64,000 nt of DNA from Bradyrhizobium sp. 139. Lineage in GTDB: Bacteria > Pseudomonadota > Alphaproteobacteria > Rhizobiales > Xanthobacteraceae. Under the pieces are notes generated by a model. It had not been told where the DNA came from and searched no databases. It saw only the letters and a list, made by a program, of their open reading frames with translations. The translations under genes and the position numbers were made by a program. Where the stretch lies: positions 33,059 through 97,058 of the forward strand of contig NZ_JADPKS010000152.1 of NCBI RefSeq assembly GCF_023074175.1, read 5' to 3'. Of the stretch, positions 56,214 to 64,000 are shown in pieces (position 1 is the stretch's first letter; every line of letters begins with the position of its first letter).

Positions 56214-57335
56214 ATGTTTGATATATTGCTCCGCGTGACTGGAACGATCGCCCCGAGCTCGCGCACGACAGAGACAAACGATCGAGATCTGAGCTTAGAT
56301 TTCGCGAAAGGTGCGCTCATTGTTCTGGTGATCGTTGGGCACCTGATTCAGTATGTCATCTACCGAGACGACGGGTTTTGGTATTCGCCGTACTACAAAT
56401 CGATCTATATGTTTCACATGCCACTCTTTATGGCGATAAGCGGATATCTTTCTTCTCGATCGCTGTTGCAAAAGTCGTTCACTCGAGCCGCCAGCGACCG
56501 TGCGAAGCAGCTCTTGCTGCCGATGCTGTTTTGGTGGACGTTCATGGAGACAGCTAAGCTGGCGGCATTGTGGCGTGCGCCCAGCCTAACGAGCGGACTT
56601 TTGGAATTTGCAGACGATTTCGCTGGCACATACTGGTTCATCTGGGCCACGTTTGTTTCCTACCTTCTCCTCAAGATTTCTACCAGGCTAAACCACCAAT
56701 CGTGGGTCATATCTGGCTTAGCCATACTGGTCGCACTCGCGCCTCTGACATTCTCCATATCACCCCTGATCAGATTCACTTACCCGTTCTTCTGCTTCGG
56801 CTTCTTGCTTGCTCAATCGAGAGAACGATGGACGCGTACATCGCGACATCACAAGCCGCTCCTGATTTTATTTCTCTCGATAGTGACCTGCGTATGCTTT
56901 CTAGCTTGGGGCAAGGATACCTATGTCTACAATAACCTTGGGGTAATTCACGATTTTCGGTCGGCTAAAAACGTGCTTCTGATGTTTGTTGGCTCTGCAG
57001 CTGCCTCAGCAATCGCTATCGAACTCCTGCTGCAATGCTGGAGCGTTGGCCGTTCAAATCGAATGGCCCGCTTTATCGCTGTGGAGTTGGGCCAGACCAC
57101 GTTGCTGCTCTACCTGGTCCAGGGTACCGTGTTCCGTCTCATGGATTTCGTACAGTTCGGAGAACTTTGGGATCTCACGACCCGGTTGATCATCGCGGGT
57201 ATGCTCGGGGCCGCGATTATTGCGATCGCGCTAACGGTGCGCTCGATTGTTCGCGGCGTTCCATATCTGTCGCAGCTCGTCCTTGGAATGCCGCCACGCT
57301 CAGGTCTTCCGCAAGCCAAACCTGCAATGAACTAG
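56214..57335 (+). CDS. Acyltransferase 3 family membrane protein (NodX/ExoZ-like)
   Basis: 373 residues with about ten membrane helices. RDLSLDFAKGALIVLVIVGH is the family's N-terminal signature with the catalytic-type His. YMFHMPLFMAISGYLSSRSL and GTYWFIWATFVSYLLL follow. The family transfers acyl groups to exported sugars or peptides: NodX acetylates Nod factor, ExoZ acetylates exopolysaccharide. No nod box lies upstream and no nod gene is adjacent, so the acceptor is unknown. Codon usage and lower GC suggest foreign origin. Confidence 0.85.
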   Translation: MFDILLRVTGTIAPSSRTTETNDRDLSLDFAKGALIVLVIVGHLIQYVIYRDDGFWYSPYYKSIYMFHMPLFMAISGYLSSRSLLQKSFTRAASDRAKQLLLPMLFWWTFMETAKLAALWRAPSLTSGLLEFADDFAGTYWFIWATFVSYLLLKISTRLNHQSWVISGLAILVALAPLTFSISPLIRFTYPFFCFGFLLAQSRERWTRTSRHHKPLLILFLSIVTCVCFLAWGKDTYVYNNLGVIHDFRSAKNVLLMFVGSAAASAIAIELLLQCWSVGRSNRMARFIAVELGQTTLLLYLVQGTVFRLMDFVQFGELWDLTTRLIIAGMLGAAIIAIALTVRSIVRGVPYLSQLVLGMPPRSGLPQAKPAMN

Positions 57336-57679
57336 CTGTATGCATTTGATTGTTTGAGTACGGCAGGGTATGGCGATAGCATCGACTTGTGATGCCGCGG
57401 GAATAGCGTTCGAACCCAGATCCGGCGGCGACGGCGTGCCGCCGGTCGAGCCGGTGATCGGCATAAGAGCAACCCCATCGAAGCGTGTATTGCTCAGGCT
57501 TTGTATGCCACCGGCGGACTCAGCCCATTGCGTCAGTCCAAATAAGATCGACCGTCGTGAGATTAGCTTCGCTGCACCAGTCGTCTAGCCGCCGGGTTTC
57601 GACCCAGATCTGGCGATCGAACCCAATCCAAACACACTCGGCGAGATGTTTCTTCGAGTGCCGATGGCGAGGCGATTGC
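57336..57679. other. Spacer, nothing recognised
   Basis: No gene seen. Confidence 0.5.
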
Positions 57680-58310
57680 TCATCGCGAGCCTGTTGTGCT
57701 CAGAGATTCAGTCGCTCGCGCAGCGAGCTCGGCCGGGATGCCTTCGAGGACAAGAGCAAAGCATCCGGCCTGCTGTAGCTGGTGCGCATCGTCAAGCAGA
57801 CGTAGGGCATCGTCCGCGTTCCGACCCTGTACCTTGAAGCCACCCACCGCGTTGACGCTTTGTGGCGTGAGACCAAGATGACCCATCATGGAAATTTCGC
57901 AATTCACCAAGCTCGGATCATCTCGACACGCTTACCCCCTCCCTCAAGCTTGACGGCGTCTGCGCCGCGCTGCAGGACGCCTCCAGCGTTGCCTATCGTG
58001 TCGTCGGGACTGAGATGAAAGCTAAGAAACGGCATGCCAGCTACAATCAGGGCGCCAGGCCTTGTTCGCGCGACCACGTCCAGGTGGTGATTCATCATCG
58101 CCATGCTGACCGGTAAAGTGGTCATGAAACCCAAGGCATACGTTGCCGACGCTATCGCCGACAAGAATGACGTCGACGACGGGATCGGCGATACGTGCCG
58201 TTACCGCGTCATAAGCCGTGGTCATGACGATGGTGCGCGCCTTTCCTCCTTGCATCGTTGCAGAACTGGAATCGTGACGCGTTCAACCGACAGCTGCGAA
58301 ATGTGGGCTC
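57680..58310 (-). pseudogene. panB: panB (ketopantoate hydroxymethyltransferase), broken
   Basis: Three minus-strand frames read in order: TIVMTTAYDAVTARIADPVV and VILVGDSVGNVCLGF; TTLPVSMAMMNHHLDVVART, GALIVAGMPFLSFHLSPDDT, GADAVKLEGGGKRVEMIRA; VNCEISMMGHLGLTPQSVNA, VGGFKVQGRNADDALRLLDD, LVLEGIPAELAARATESLS. These are the metal- and substrate-binding blocks of PanB. Frameshifts lie near 58140 and 57905. The N-terminus is also shifted and the last 60 or so residues are missing. PanB makes the pantoate precursor of CoA. It sits downstream of the bio operon that includes panD, so a pantothenate set once existed here. Confidence 0.88.
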
Positions 58311-58319
58311 ATGTCGATC

Positions 58320-59169
58320 GGATCCGGCCCCGCATGTCTCTGGAAATGGCCTTCCCGTTGGAAGAGCGAAAGGTATGTGTCAGGAGGGAGGCCGAAAAGG
58401 CGCGTCACTGAGAAGTCGAAAGCACAGAGTTTCCAATAATTGGGTGGTCAGCAAATAAGATCTTTCAAGATGTCCTCTGCGCGGTGGTTCTGGGACTGAC
58501 CATCCGAACATTCTGCGCGTCGAAAATGGCGGCCTGGAGACGTCGCACGCGAGCGGCGACAGTGGATGTGCTTATGAGGCTGCGATCTACGTGTCAAAGC
58601 CGCTGTCGGCCCCTTAAAGCGGCATGTCCATTACCTCTCGCCGCTGACCAGGATGGGCTTATGGCGCTTAAAGCCGCGGCTTCGGCGGACTGCAGGCTCC
58701 GCAAACGACCGCGACCCAGGCGAGGGAAATAGGAAAGATGCACCAGCGCTCGCACGGCTGCCGCAAACTCCGGAATGCGAATGACGTAACTAGCCTCTTC
58801 GCGTCCGTAGACGCTTGATAAGACCTGCCGCCCAGGCATCTCTTCTAATCGAAATAACGGCGGAACTTCCGCAACAGCCGTCACCAATGGACGCATAACT
58901 GCATGACTCTGTACCAAATTCACGCAGGCATCCACACAGATGAACACGCAAGCAATCGCGATGACGCGATCGGACTGAAACCGAACGCGCCATGACACTG
59001 TGGACCGGCCCGGCGAAGCCCGCGATCTCGCCCGCCCGGCAGCACCCACATTGCAGATGCGAGGTCACAATCGTCCATTTCGTAGATCTATGGCAAGGCT
59101 CTCTCAAGTCGTTCGGGAAGCCGACGACAGCTCAGGACAGTCCTTGATCTTGCGCTGCCGCGCGCGTCT
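58320..59169. other. Spacer downstream of bioA
   Basis: A minus-strand frame (58594-59049) has no recognisable motif. In other symbiosis islands bioZ follows bioA; I see no ketoacyl-ACP synthase-like sequence here. Confidence 0.45.
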
Positions 59170-60435
59170 TCAGGCCAGCGCATCGGCAGCGTCACAGATG
59201 CCTGCATATATTTCGTCCAGGTCACCTGCTGTTACACAATATGGCGGCATCACATAAATCGTATTACCGAGTGGGCGCAGCAAGAGATTACGGTCTTTAA
59301 AGAAGGCGTGAAGCCTCGGGCCGATGCCTGCGAGATAGCCGGTATCTCTCGTCTTCATATCGAGTGCTGTGATGGTGCCGCTACGGCGAACGTTTGCAAA
59401 GCGCGGATCGGCGCGGAATGATTCAATTGCCTGCTCTTGCATGGTTGCGACCGCAGCGATGCGCCGGCGACATTCCTGGTCTTTCCACAGATCCAGGTTA
59501 GCCTTGGCGGCGGCACAGGCCACCGGATTTGCCGTATACGAACTCGAGTGAAAGAATGTGCGTGTACGGTCTGTTGAATAATGGGCATCGAAAATCTCTG
59601 CCCGGCAGAGTGTCACCGCGAGCGGCAGCGCCCCTCCCGTGAGACCCTTCGAATAGCACGCTATATCTGGCACAACATTGGCCTGCTCACAGGCGAAGAT
59701 TGTTCCGGTGCGGCCCCAGCCCGTCATGACCTCATCGGCAATGAACAGGACGTCCGACGCCTCGCAGATCCGCTTCATCTCTCTCAGCACCCAAGCTGGG
59801 TACATCAGCATTCCGCCTGCCCCTAACACCAGAGGCTCGACAATAAAGGCTGCGGGATTTTCGTTCCGACATGCTGACTCAAGCGCATCAAGCGTCGCCC
59901 GCTCACGACCGCTCGCAGGGAACGGGATTGAGGTCACGTCGAACAGGAGAGGTCCGTACGCCACGTTGAAGACACCGCGGGCACCAACTGACATCGCACC
60001 GAACGTGTCCCCGTGATAGGAGTGCTGCATGACAACGATGCGTGTTCGCTGTTCGCCTATATTGTGCCAATAACCGAGCGCCATCTTCAAGGCGACTTCC
60101 ACGCTGGCTGAGCCACTGTCCGAGTAGAACACGTGGTCCAAGCCTCGGGGTGTGAGTTTCAAAAGGAGCCGAGCGACCTCCTCGGCCGGATCATGCGTGT
60201 AGCCGGCGAAAATGATTTGGTTCAGCTTGCCGGCCTGTTCCTGGATCGCGCTCACGATCTGCGGATGGCAATGGCCGTGAGTGACGACCCACCAGGATGA
60301 GATTGCATCTATGATTCGATGATCATCCGCAGTGTAGAGATAAGCACCGTCGCCACGTACAACCTTGGTCATCTCGTTGTGAAGAGCATGCTGCGTGAAT
60401 GGATGCCAAATTGGCCACCTCTTGTTTGGCTTCAT
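59170..60435 (-). CDS. bioA: BioA, adenosylmethionine-8-amino-7-oxononanoate aminotransferase
   Basis: 421 residues from ATG 60435, which overlaps the bioD stop as ATGA; a longer frame to 60528 would run inside bioD. WHPFTQH at the N-terminus, IIDAISSWWVVTHGHCHPQI (the DxxSSWW block that marks BioA), HSYHGDTFGAMSVG, FIADEVMTGWGRTGT and the PLP-lysine CYSKGLTGGALPL are complete. It makes 7,8-diaminopelargonate. Last gene of the operon. Confidence 0.96.
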   Translation of the reverse strand: MKPNKRWPIWHPFTQHALHNEMTKVVRGDGAYLYTADDHRIIDAISSWWVVTHGHCHPQIVSAIQEQAGKLNQIIFAGYTHDPAEEVARLLLKLTPRGLDHVFYSDSGSASVEVALKMALGYWHNIGEQRTRIVVMQHSYHGDTFGAMSVGARGVFNVAYGPLLFDVTSIPFPASGRERATLDALESACRNENPAAFIVEPLVLGAGGMLMYPAWVLREMKRICEASDVLFIADEVMTGWGRTGTIFACEQANVVPDIACYSKGLTGGALPLAVTLCRAEIFDAHYSTDRTRTFFHSSSYTANPVACAAAKANLDLWKDQECRRRIAAVATMQEQAIESFRADPRFANVRRSGTITALDMKTRDTGYLAGIGPRLHAFFKDRNLLLRPLGNTIYVMPPYCVTAGDLDEIYAGICDAADALA

Positions 60436-61064
60436 GGCTTGAAATCGCCGGGAACAAACGCGCCTTTGAAGACATCCCGTAGGCTGCCTGCCGTCAAAGG
60501 AGAAATCCAGGGCAGCCGTCCTAACCAACGCACCCGCGCGATGTCACAAATTGCGCTCTCAGTTTCAGAATTTCTTTCCCCGATGAATGCGATCCCAAGA
60601 ATGTCGATCTGGCGCTTTCGCAAGGCCTCTATCGAGAGCAGGGAGTGATTGATGGTCCCGAGTAGCGTGCCCGCGCAAAGCACGACGGGAAGTCGCCACC
60701 GCTGGAAGATATCGATGTAGAGTGCGCTAGAATTCAGCGGCACCATCAGCCCGCCAGCGCCTTCGATGACGAGCGGTCGCTCCCCGGTATGCGGCAGGAC
60801 GAGCGAATCGGGGTCGATGCGAATTCCGTCTATTTCGGCGGCATGATGCGGGGAAGCGGGCGTTTTAAGGCGGTAGCGCTCCGGAACGATCCGATCGGCC
60901 GGAAGACCGCTCAGTCGTGCGACCTGCTGGCTATCGGTCTCTCCTTCAACACCGGCCTGAATTGGTTTCCAGTAATTCGCGCCGAGAAGATGGGCAAGGC
61001 CTGCCGAAAAGACAGTTTTGCCGATCCCTGTATCTGTGCCGGTCACCACGATCCGCTGACTCAT
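60432..61064 (-). CDS. bioD: BioD, dethiobiotin synthetase
   Basis: 210 residues. P-loop GTDTGIGKTVFSAGLA at the N-terminus, YWKPIQAG, KTPASPHHAAEIDG and VIEGAGGLMVPLN are the BioD signatures. It forms the ureido ring of dethiobiotin using ATP and CO2. The start overlaps the bioF stop as ATGA and its stop overlaps bioA the same way, so the three are translationally coupled. Confidence 0.96.
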   Translation of the reverse strand: MSQRIVVTGTDTGIGKTVFSAGLAHLLGANYWKPIQAGVEGETDSQQVARLSGLPADRIVPERYRLKTPASPHHAAEIDGIRIDPDSLVLPHTGERPLVIEGAGGLMVPLNSSALYIDIFQRWRLPVVLCAGTLLGTINHSLLSIEALRKRQIDILGIAFIGERNSETESAICDIARVRWLGRLPWISPLTAGSLRDVFKGAFVPGDFKP

Positions 61065-62215
61065 CGAGATCCGCCCCTCGTCTCCTCAGCGAGGGCATCG
61101 AGCATCGCACGCACCTCATCCTCTCCGACGTTAAGCGTCAGTGAAATTCGTAAACGGGCCGTGCCGGCCGGCACCGTTGGCGGTCTGATTCCTCGGATGT
61201 CAAATCCGCGAGCCTGTAGCGCGGACGCTAGCCTCATGGCGCGGGCATTCTCGCCAACGATATAGGGCAGGATCTGCGAGTTCGAAGGACTTCTCTCGCC
61301 TCGCGCAACCATCTCCCGATGCGTGAACGCGACAAGCTTCGCCAGCCGCTGTTGGCGCTCCGGCTCCTCCTGCAGGATCAAGAGAGCCTCCCGTACGGCT
61401 ACCGCCATTAACGGCGAAGGGGCGGTCGCGAAAATAAACGGGCGACAGCGATTGATTATGAAGTCGCGCAGCACGCCAGAGGCGGTGACAAGCGCGCCGG
61501 CAGCTCCCAGCGCCTTGCCGCAGGTATGAATAACCAGGAGATTTTCGCGTCCTTCATAGGCCGCTGTGAGCCCTCGCCCCTGCTCGCCGTAAACGCCGGT
61601 GGCATGAGCTTCGTCCACAACCAAGAATGCATCGTGCCGGTCCGCGATCGCGAGCAGGTCTTCAAGCGGTGCGAAATCGCCATCCATGCTGTAGAGGCTC
61701 TCGACTACGATCCAGACCCGCCCCGCTCCGCCCGCGGCACGCCAGTCGCAAATTGCGCTTTCGATAACCTGCGGGTCGTTATGGGCGCTGATTCGAAACG
61801 CGGCTCGGCCAGCTCGTGCTCCTTCGTGAATGCTGGCGTGAACCAGGGAATCAAGGACGAGCAGGTCGTCCCGTTGCGGCAACGTTGTCAGCACCGCAAA
61901 ATTTGCGACATAACCACCGCCGAAGAAGAGCGCGGTCTGCGCGCCGAAGAACCGCGCCGCTGCTGCTTCGAGGCGTTCGTGCTCCTCGCAGTTGCCGCGC
62001 AGAAGCCGTGATCCGCCGGCTCCGATCGGAGTACCGGCTTCGAGCGCGGTGACGATGGCTTTTTTCATGCGCGGCGCGCTCGCCAGGGCCAGATAATCGT
62101 TTGATGAAAAGTCAATCCCGGTGCGCGGCCTGAGACTCCGCAGGCGGTCGTCGTCTTTAAGCGCATCTAAGTCTGCCGCATAGCTGGCGACTTTACCCGC
62201 AACGATGGAATTCAT
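61061..62215 (-). CDS. bioF: BioF, 8-amino-7-oxononanoate synthase
   Basis: 384 residues from ATG 62215, the usual BioF length; an upstream ATG at 62257 would add 14. GIDFSSNDYLALA, GAGGSRLLRGNCEEHERLEA, ALFFGGGYVANFAVL, LVVDEAHATGVYGEQGRGLT and the PLP-lysine HTCGKALGAAGALV identify the alpha-oxoamine synthase family member BioF. It condenses pimeloyl-ACP/CoA with alanine. Confidence 0.95.
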   Translation of the reverse strand: MNSIVAGKVASYAADLDALKDDDRLRSLRPRTGIDFSSNDYLALASAPRMKKAIVTALEAGTPIGAGGSRLLRGNCEEHERLEAAAARFFGAQTALFFGGGYVANFAVLTTLPQRDDLLVLDSLVHASIHEGARAGRAAFRISAHNDPQVIESAICDWRAAGGAGRVWIVVESLYSMDGDFAPLEDLLAIADRHDAFLVVDEAHATGVYGEQGRGLTAAYEGRENLLVIHTCGKALGAAGALVTASGVLRDFIINRCRPFIFATAPSPLMAVAVREALLILQEEPERQQRLAKLVAFTHREMVARGERSPSNSQILPYIVGENARAMRLASALQARGFDIRGIRPPTVPAGTARLRISLTLNVGEDEVRAMLDALAEETRGGSR

Positions 62216-62301
62216 TCTTCGCTCGCTGAGCAAGGATGGACGCCGCAAAACTCCCAACTGGCCGCCAACGACAGAGTCTTACGGCGGTTAGCTTGTTGGA
62301 T

Positions 62302-62655
62302 TCAAACCGGCACGATGCGATTTTGTCGATCAACCAGCACAATGCGCGGCCTGAAGATTCTTGCATCCGCCTCGTCAAGTGAGGCGTATGCAACGATACT
62401 TATCTTATCTCCGGGCATCGCCAGTCGCGCCGCCGCACCGTTCACGTCTACCGTGCCGGACCCTTGTGGCGCTTCTGTCACAAACGTTGCAAAGCGTGCC
62501 CCCGTCTCGAGGTTGTAGAGTTCGACGCGTTCGTTAATCAGGATACCGGCCGCGTCCAGCAGTGCGCGATCAATCGAGATCGAGCCTTCAAAGTGCAGGT
62601 CGGACTCAGTTACCGAGGCGCAATGAATCTTTCCCTTCATTAAGACAATCTGCAT
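62302..62655 (-). CDS. panD: PanD, aspartate 1-decarboxylase
   Basis: 117 residues. MQIVLMKGKIHCASVTESDL, then FEGSISIDRALLDAAGI with the self-cleavage site Gly24-Ser25 that yields the pyruvoyl group, then GSGTVDVNGAAARLAMPGDK. It makes beta-alanine for pantothenate/CoA. Placed between bioB and bioF, as in several rhizobial symbiosis islands; its partner panB nearby is broken, so pantoate must come from a chromosomal copy. Confidence 0.94.
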   Translation of the reverse strand: MQIVLMKGKIHCASVTESDLHFEGSISIDRALLDAAGILINERVELYNLETGARFATFVTEAPQGSGTVDVNGAAARLAMPGDKISIVAYASLDEADARIFRPRIVLVDRQNRIVPV

Positions 62656-62705
62656 TTCTTACCTACGCTGATGGCTTGCGCGCAGCACGCCGTTGTTCTG
62701 ATGGC

Positions 62706-63689
62706 TTAAGCGATTCCAGATGTAATGCCGAGCCGGGCTAACAAACTTGCATCACGGTCAAGTTGCGGGTTTTTAGTAGTCAGCAACATATCGCCGACAA
62801 AGATGGAATTCGCACCCGCCAAGAAGCATAGGGCTTGGAGTTCATCAGTCATGTACTGGCGCCCGGCGGCCAACCGTACGACGCTCTTGGGCATCATGAT
62901 CCGCGCAGTCGCCACCAGGCGCACCAGTGCAATCGGATCGGGACGCTCCGCCGTGACCTTCACCGGCACGCCATTCACCTCGTTCCACAGGTTGATCGGT
63001 ACACTTTCCGGATGGTTGGGAAGATTGGCGAGCAGTACCAGCATGCCGAGACGGTTATCGACGTGCTCACCCATGCCAAGAATGCCGCCGCAGCAGACTT
63101 TGACCCCCACCTCGCGCACGCGCGTAAGAGTGTCGATCCGATCTTGCAAGGTCCGGGTAGTGATGATGCTGCGGTAGAACTCCGGCGAAGTGTCCACGTT
63201 ATGATTGTAGAAGTCGAGGCCGGCGTCGGCGAGCCGTGCGGCTTGCTTTGGCGTGAGCATGCCGAGCGTTACGCACGTCTCCATGCCAACACGTTTAACG
63301 GCGGCAATCATGTCGCAGACCTGATCGAGGTCGCGGTCCTTTGGACTGCGCCACGCCGCGGCCATGCAGAAGCGACTCGCCCCGGCCGCCTTGGCGCGCT
63401 GCGCGGCGGCGACCACATCAGCGCGATCCATCAAGCGGGTCGGCTTCAGGCCAGTGTCGTAATGCACGCTCTGTGCGCAGTAGGCGCAATCTTCAGGACA
63501 GCCGCCGGTCTTGATGCTGAGCAGGCTTGCGGTTTCGACGTGGTTTGGGTCAAAATTGCCGCGATGAACGGCCTGGGCCTGAAATAGGAGCTCGGCAAAT
63601 GGCTGCGCGTAAACCCCTTCCGCCTCGGCACGTTCCCAGTCGCGGCGGACCGGCGCGCCGTTTCGGCCGCTATTGCCTTCGACTTCCAC
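62706..63689 (-). CDS. bioB: BioB, biotin synthase
   Basis: 327 residues from GTG 63689, behind GGGGG. Radical-SAM cluster CPEDCAYC in KTGGCPEDCAYCAQSVHYDT, then YNHNVDTSPEFY, CCGGILGMGE and the C-terminal FLAGANSIFVGDMLLTT, all typical. It inserts sulfur into dethiobiotin. First gene of bioB-panD-bioFDA; candidate NifA/sigma-54 control elements lie upstream. Confidence 0.97.
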   Translation of the reverse strand: MEVEGNSGRNGAPVRRDWERAEAEGVYAQPFAELLFQAQAVHRGNFDPNHVETASLLSIKTGGCPEDCAYCAQSVHYDTGLKPTRLMDRADVVAAAQRAKAAGASRFCMAAAWRSPKDRDLDQVCDMIAAVKRVGMETCVTLGMLTPKQAARLADAGLDFYNHNVDTSPEFYRSIITTRTLQDRIDTLTRVREVGVKVCCGGILGMGEHVDNRLGMLVLLANLPNHPESVPINLWNEVNGVPVKVTAERPDPIALVRLVATARIMMPKSVVRLAAGRQYMTDELQALCFLAGANSIFVGDMLLTTKNPQLDRDASLLARLGITSGIA

Positions 63690-63749
63690 AGCACCCCCAA
63701 GATTTTCGCTCGATCATACAGACGACACCGTCGTCGCGTAGCTCCGCAA

Positions 63750-63765
63750 AGCAACACTCTTGCCT
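63750..63765 (-). promoter_or_regulatory. Candidate sigma-54 promoter of the bio operon
   Basis: On the minus strand AGGCAAGAGTGTTGCT keeps the invariant GG and GC at the -24/-12 spacing of the consensus TGGCACG-N4-TTGCW, with mismatches at two flexible positions. It lies about 61 bases before the bioB start. Confidence 0.5.
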
Positions 63766-63905
63766 GGTATTGACGAGAAATATCGCCGAGTTGCGCGGGC
63801 ATGGCGCTCATATCAGGCTAATCGCCGACCCCTCACGCAGGATTTCCCCGCAGGGCCGAGGCAAGCGCAACAACGCTCCTCGACGCGCCTCAGTCAGGTA
63901 ACTAG

Positions 63906-63921
63906 TGTTCTGTCACTGACA
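63906..63921 (-). promoter_or_regulatory. Candidate NifA upstream activator sequence
   Basis: TGTTCTGTCACTGACA is an exact TGT-N10-ACA, about 150 bases upstream of the candidate sigma-54 promoter, within the range used by NifA. Confidence 0.5.
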
Positions 63922-64000
63922 TTTGAATCCCAGCTTGTCGCGAACATGATTCACTCGCGGCATGGGAAACGACTTGATTGTACTTGATCGCAAGGCTCGC

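Noticed and set aside
57405..57425. gttcgaaccc resembling a tRNA T-loop
   Set aside because: No cloverleaf can be drawn with the flanking bases.
58594..59049. Minus-strand frame downstream of bioA considered as bioZ
   Set aside because: No ketoacyl-ACP synthase motif (no active-site Cys/His/Asn pattern) is present.

Overview
The window looks like an accessory or symbiosis-island-type region of a Bradyrhizobium chromosome. The main evidence is a complete fixNOQP-fixGHIS-fixLJ-fixK2 micro-oxic respiration cluster. Its FixL keeps the haem and phospho-site positions known for the B. japonicum protein (H200, R206, R220, H291 in a 505-residue protein), and its FixK2 keeps the redox cysteine at residue 183. 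Also present are a NodW-like response regulator, a HemN, a cytochrome P450, a pectate lyase and a biotin/pantothenate operon of the type seen in rhizobial symbiosis islands. No tRNA or rRNA gene was recognised.

Layout. 0-2.6 kb: the 5' part of a very large minus-strand ORF (more than 877 codons, running off the left edge), with internal duplications and the style of a secreted rhizobial effector. 3.3-14.5 kb: a gene graveyard. It holds IS6, IS21 and serine-recombinase remnants, an AbiE-type toxin-antitoxin remnant fused to a decayed kdpD, a glycosidase ending in a suspicious stop codon, one broken and one nearly intact Fic gene, a VapBC/FitAB remnant, a (CAG)15 tract and a decayed fixK2 paralogue. 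14.6-27.7 kb: the fix cluster. fixNOQP and fixGHIS lie on the minus strand, each preceded by a FixK2-type box. A CBS protein and a broken universal stress protein come next, then fixL, fixJ, a lone receiver and fixK2 on the plus strand, closed by a terminator.

28-42 kb: scattered single genes separated by long unassigned spacers. These are an EAL-domain remnant, a P450, a GcrA-like protein, hemN, a carbohydrate-type porin, a TauD-type dioxygenase, a PL1 pectate lyase and a PaiB-type protein. 42.7-52.7 kb: a 1856-residue Ser/Thr kinase-ATPase-GAF-PAS-histidine kinase and, 3 kb away in the divergent direction, a NodW-like regulator and a lone receiver. 53.8-57.3 kb: a diaminobutyrate-type aminotransferase and an acyltransferase-3 membrane protein. 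57.7-63.7 kb: a broken panB and the compact bioB-panD-bioF-bioD-bioA operon. That operon has a candidate sigma-54 promoter and a perfect NifA-type upstream site, suggesting expression in nitrogen-fixing cells.

How it fits together. FixL senses oxygen and phosphorylates FixJ, which activates fixK2. FixK2 then activates fixNOQP (cbb3 oxidase) and fixGHIS (its copper/assembly factors). The bio operon, hemN and P450 would serve bacteroid metabolism, and the NodW-like module would serve signal perception. The many broken genes and IS remnants show heavy rearrangement. All functional statements rest on reading the sequence and on recalled family features; no database search was run.
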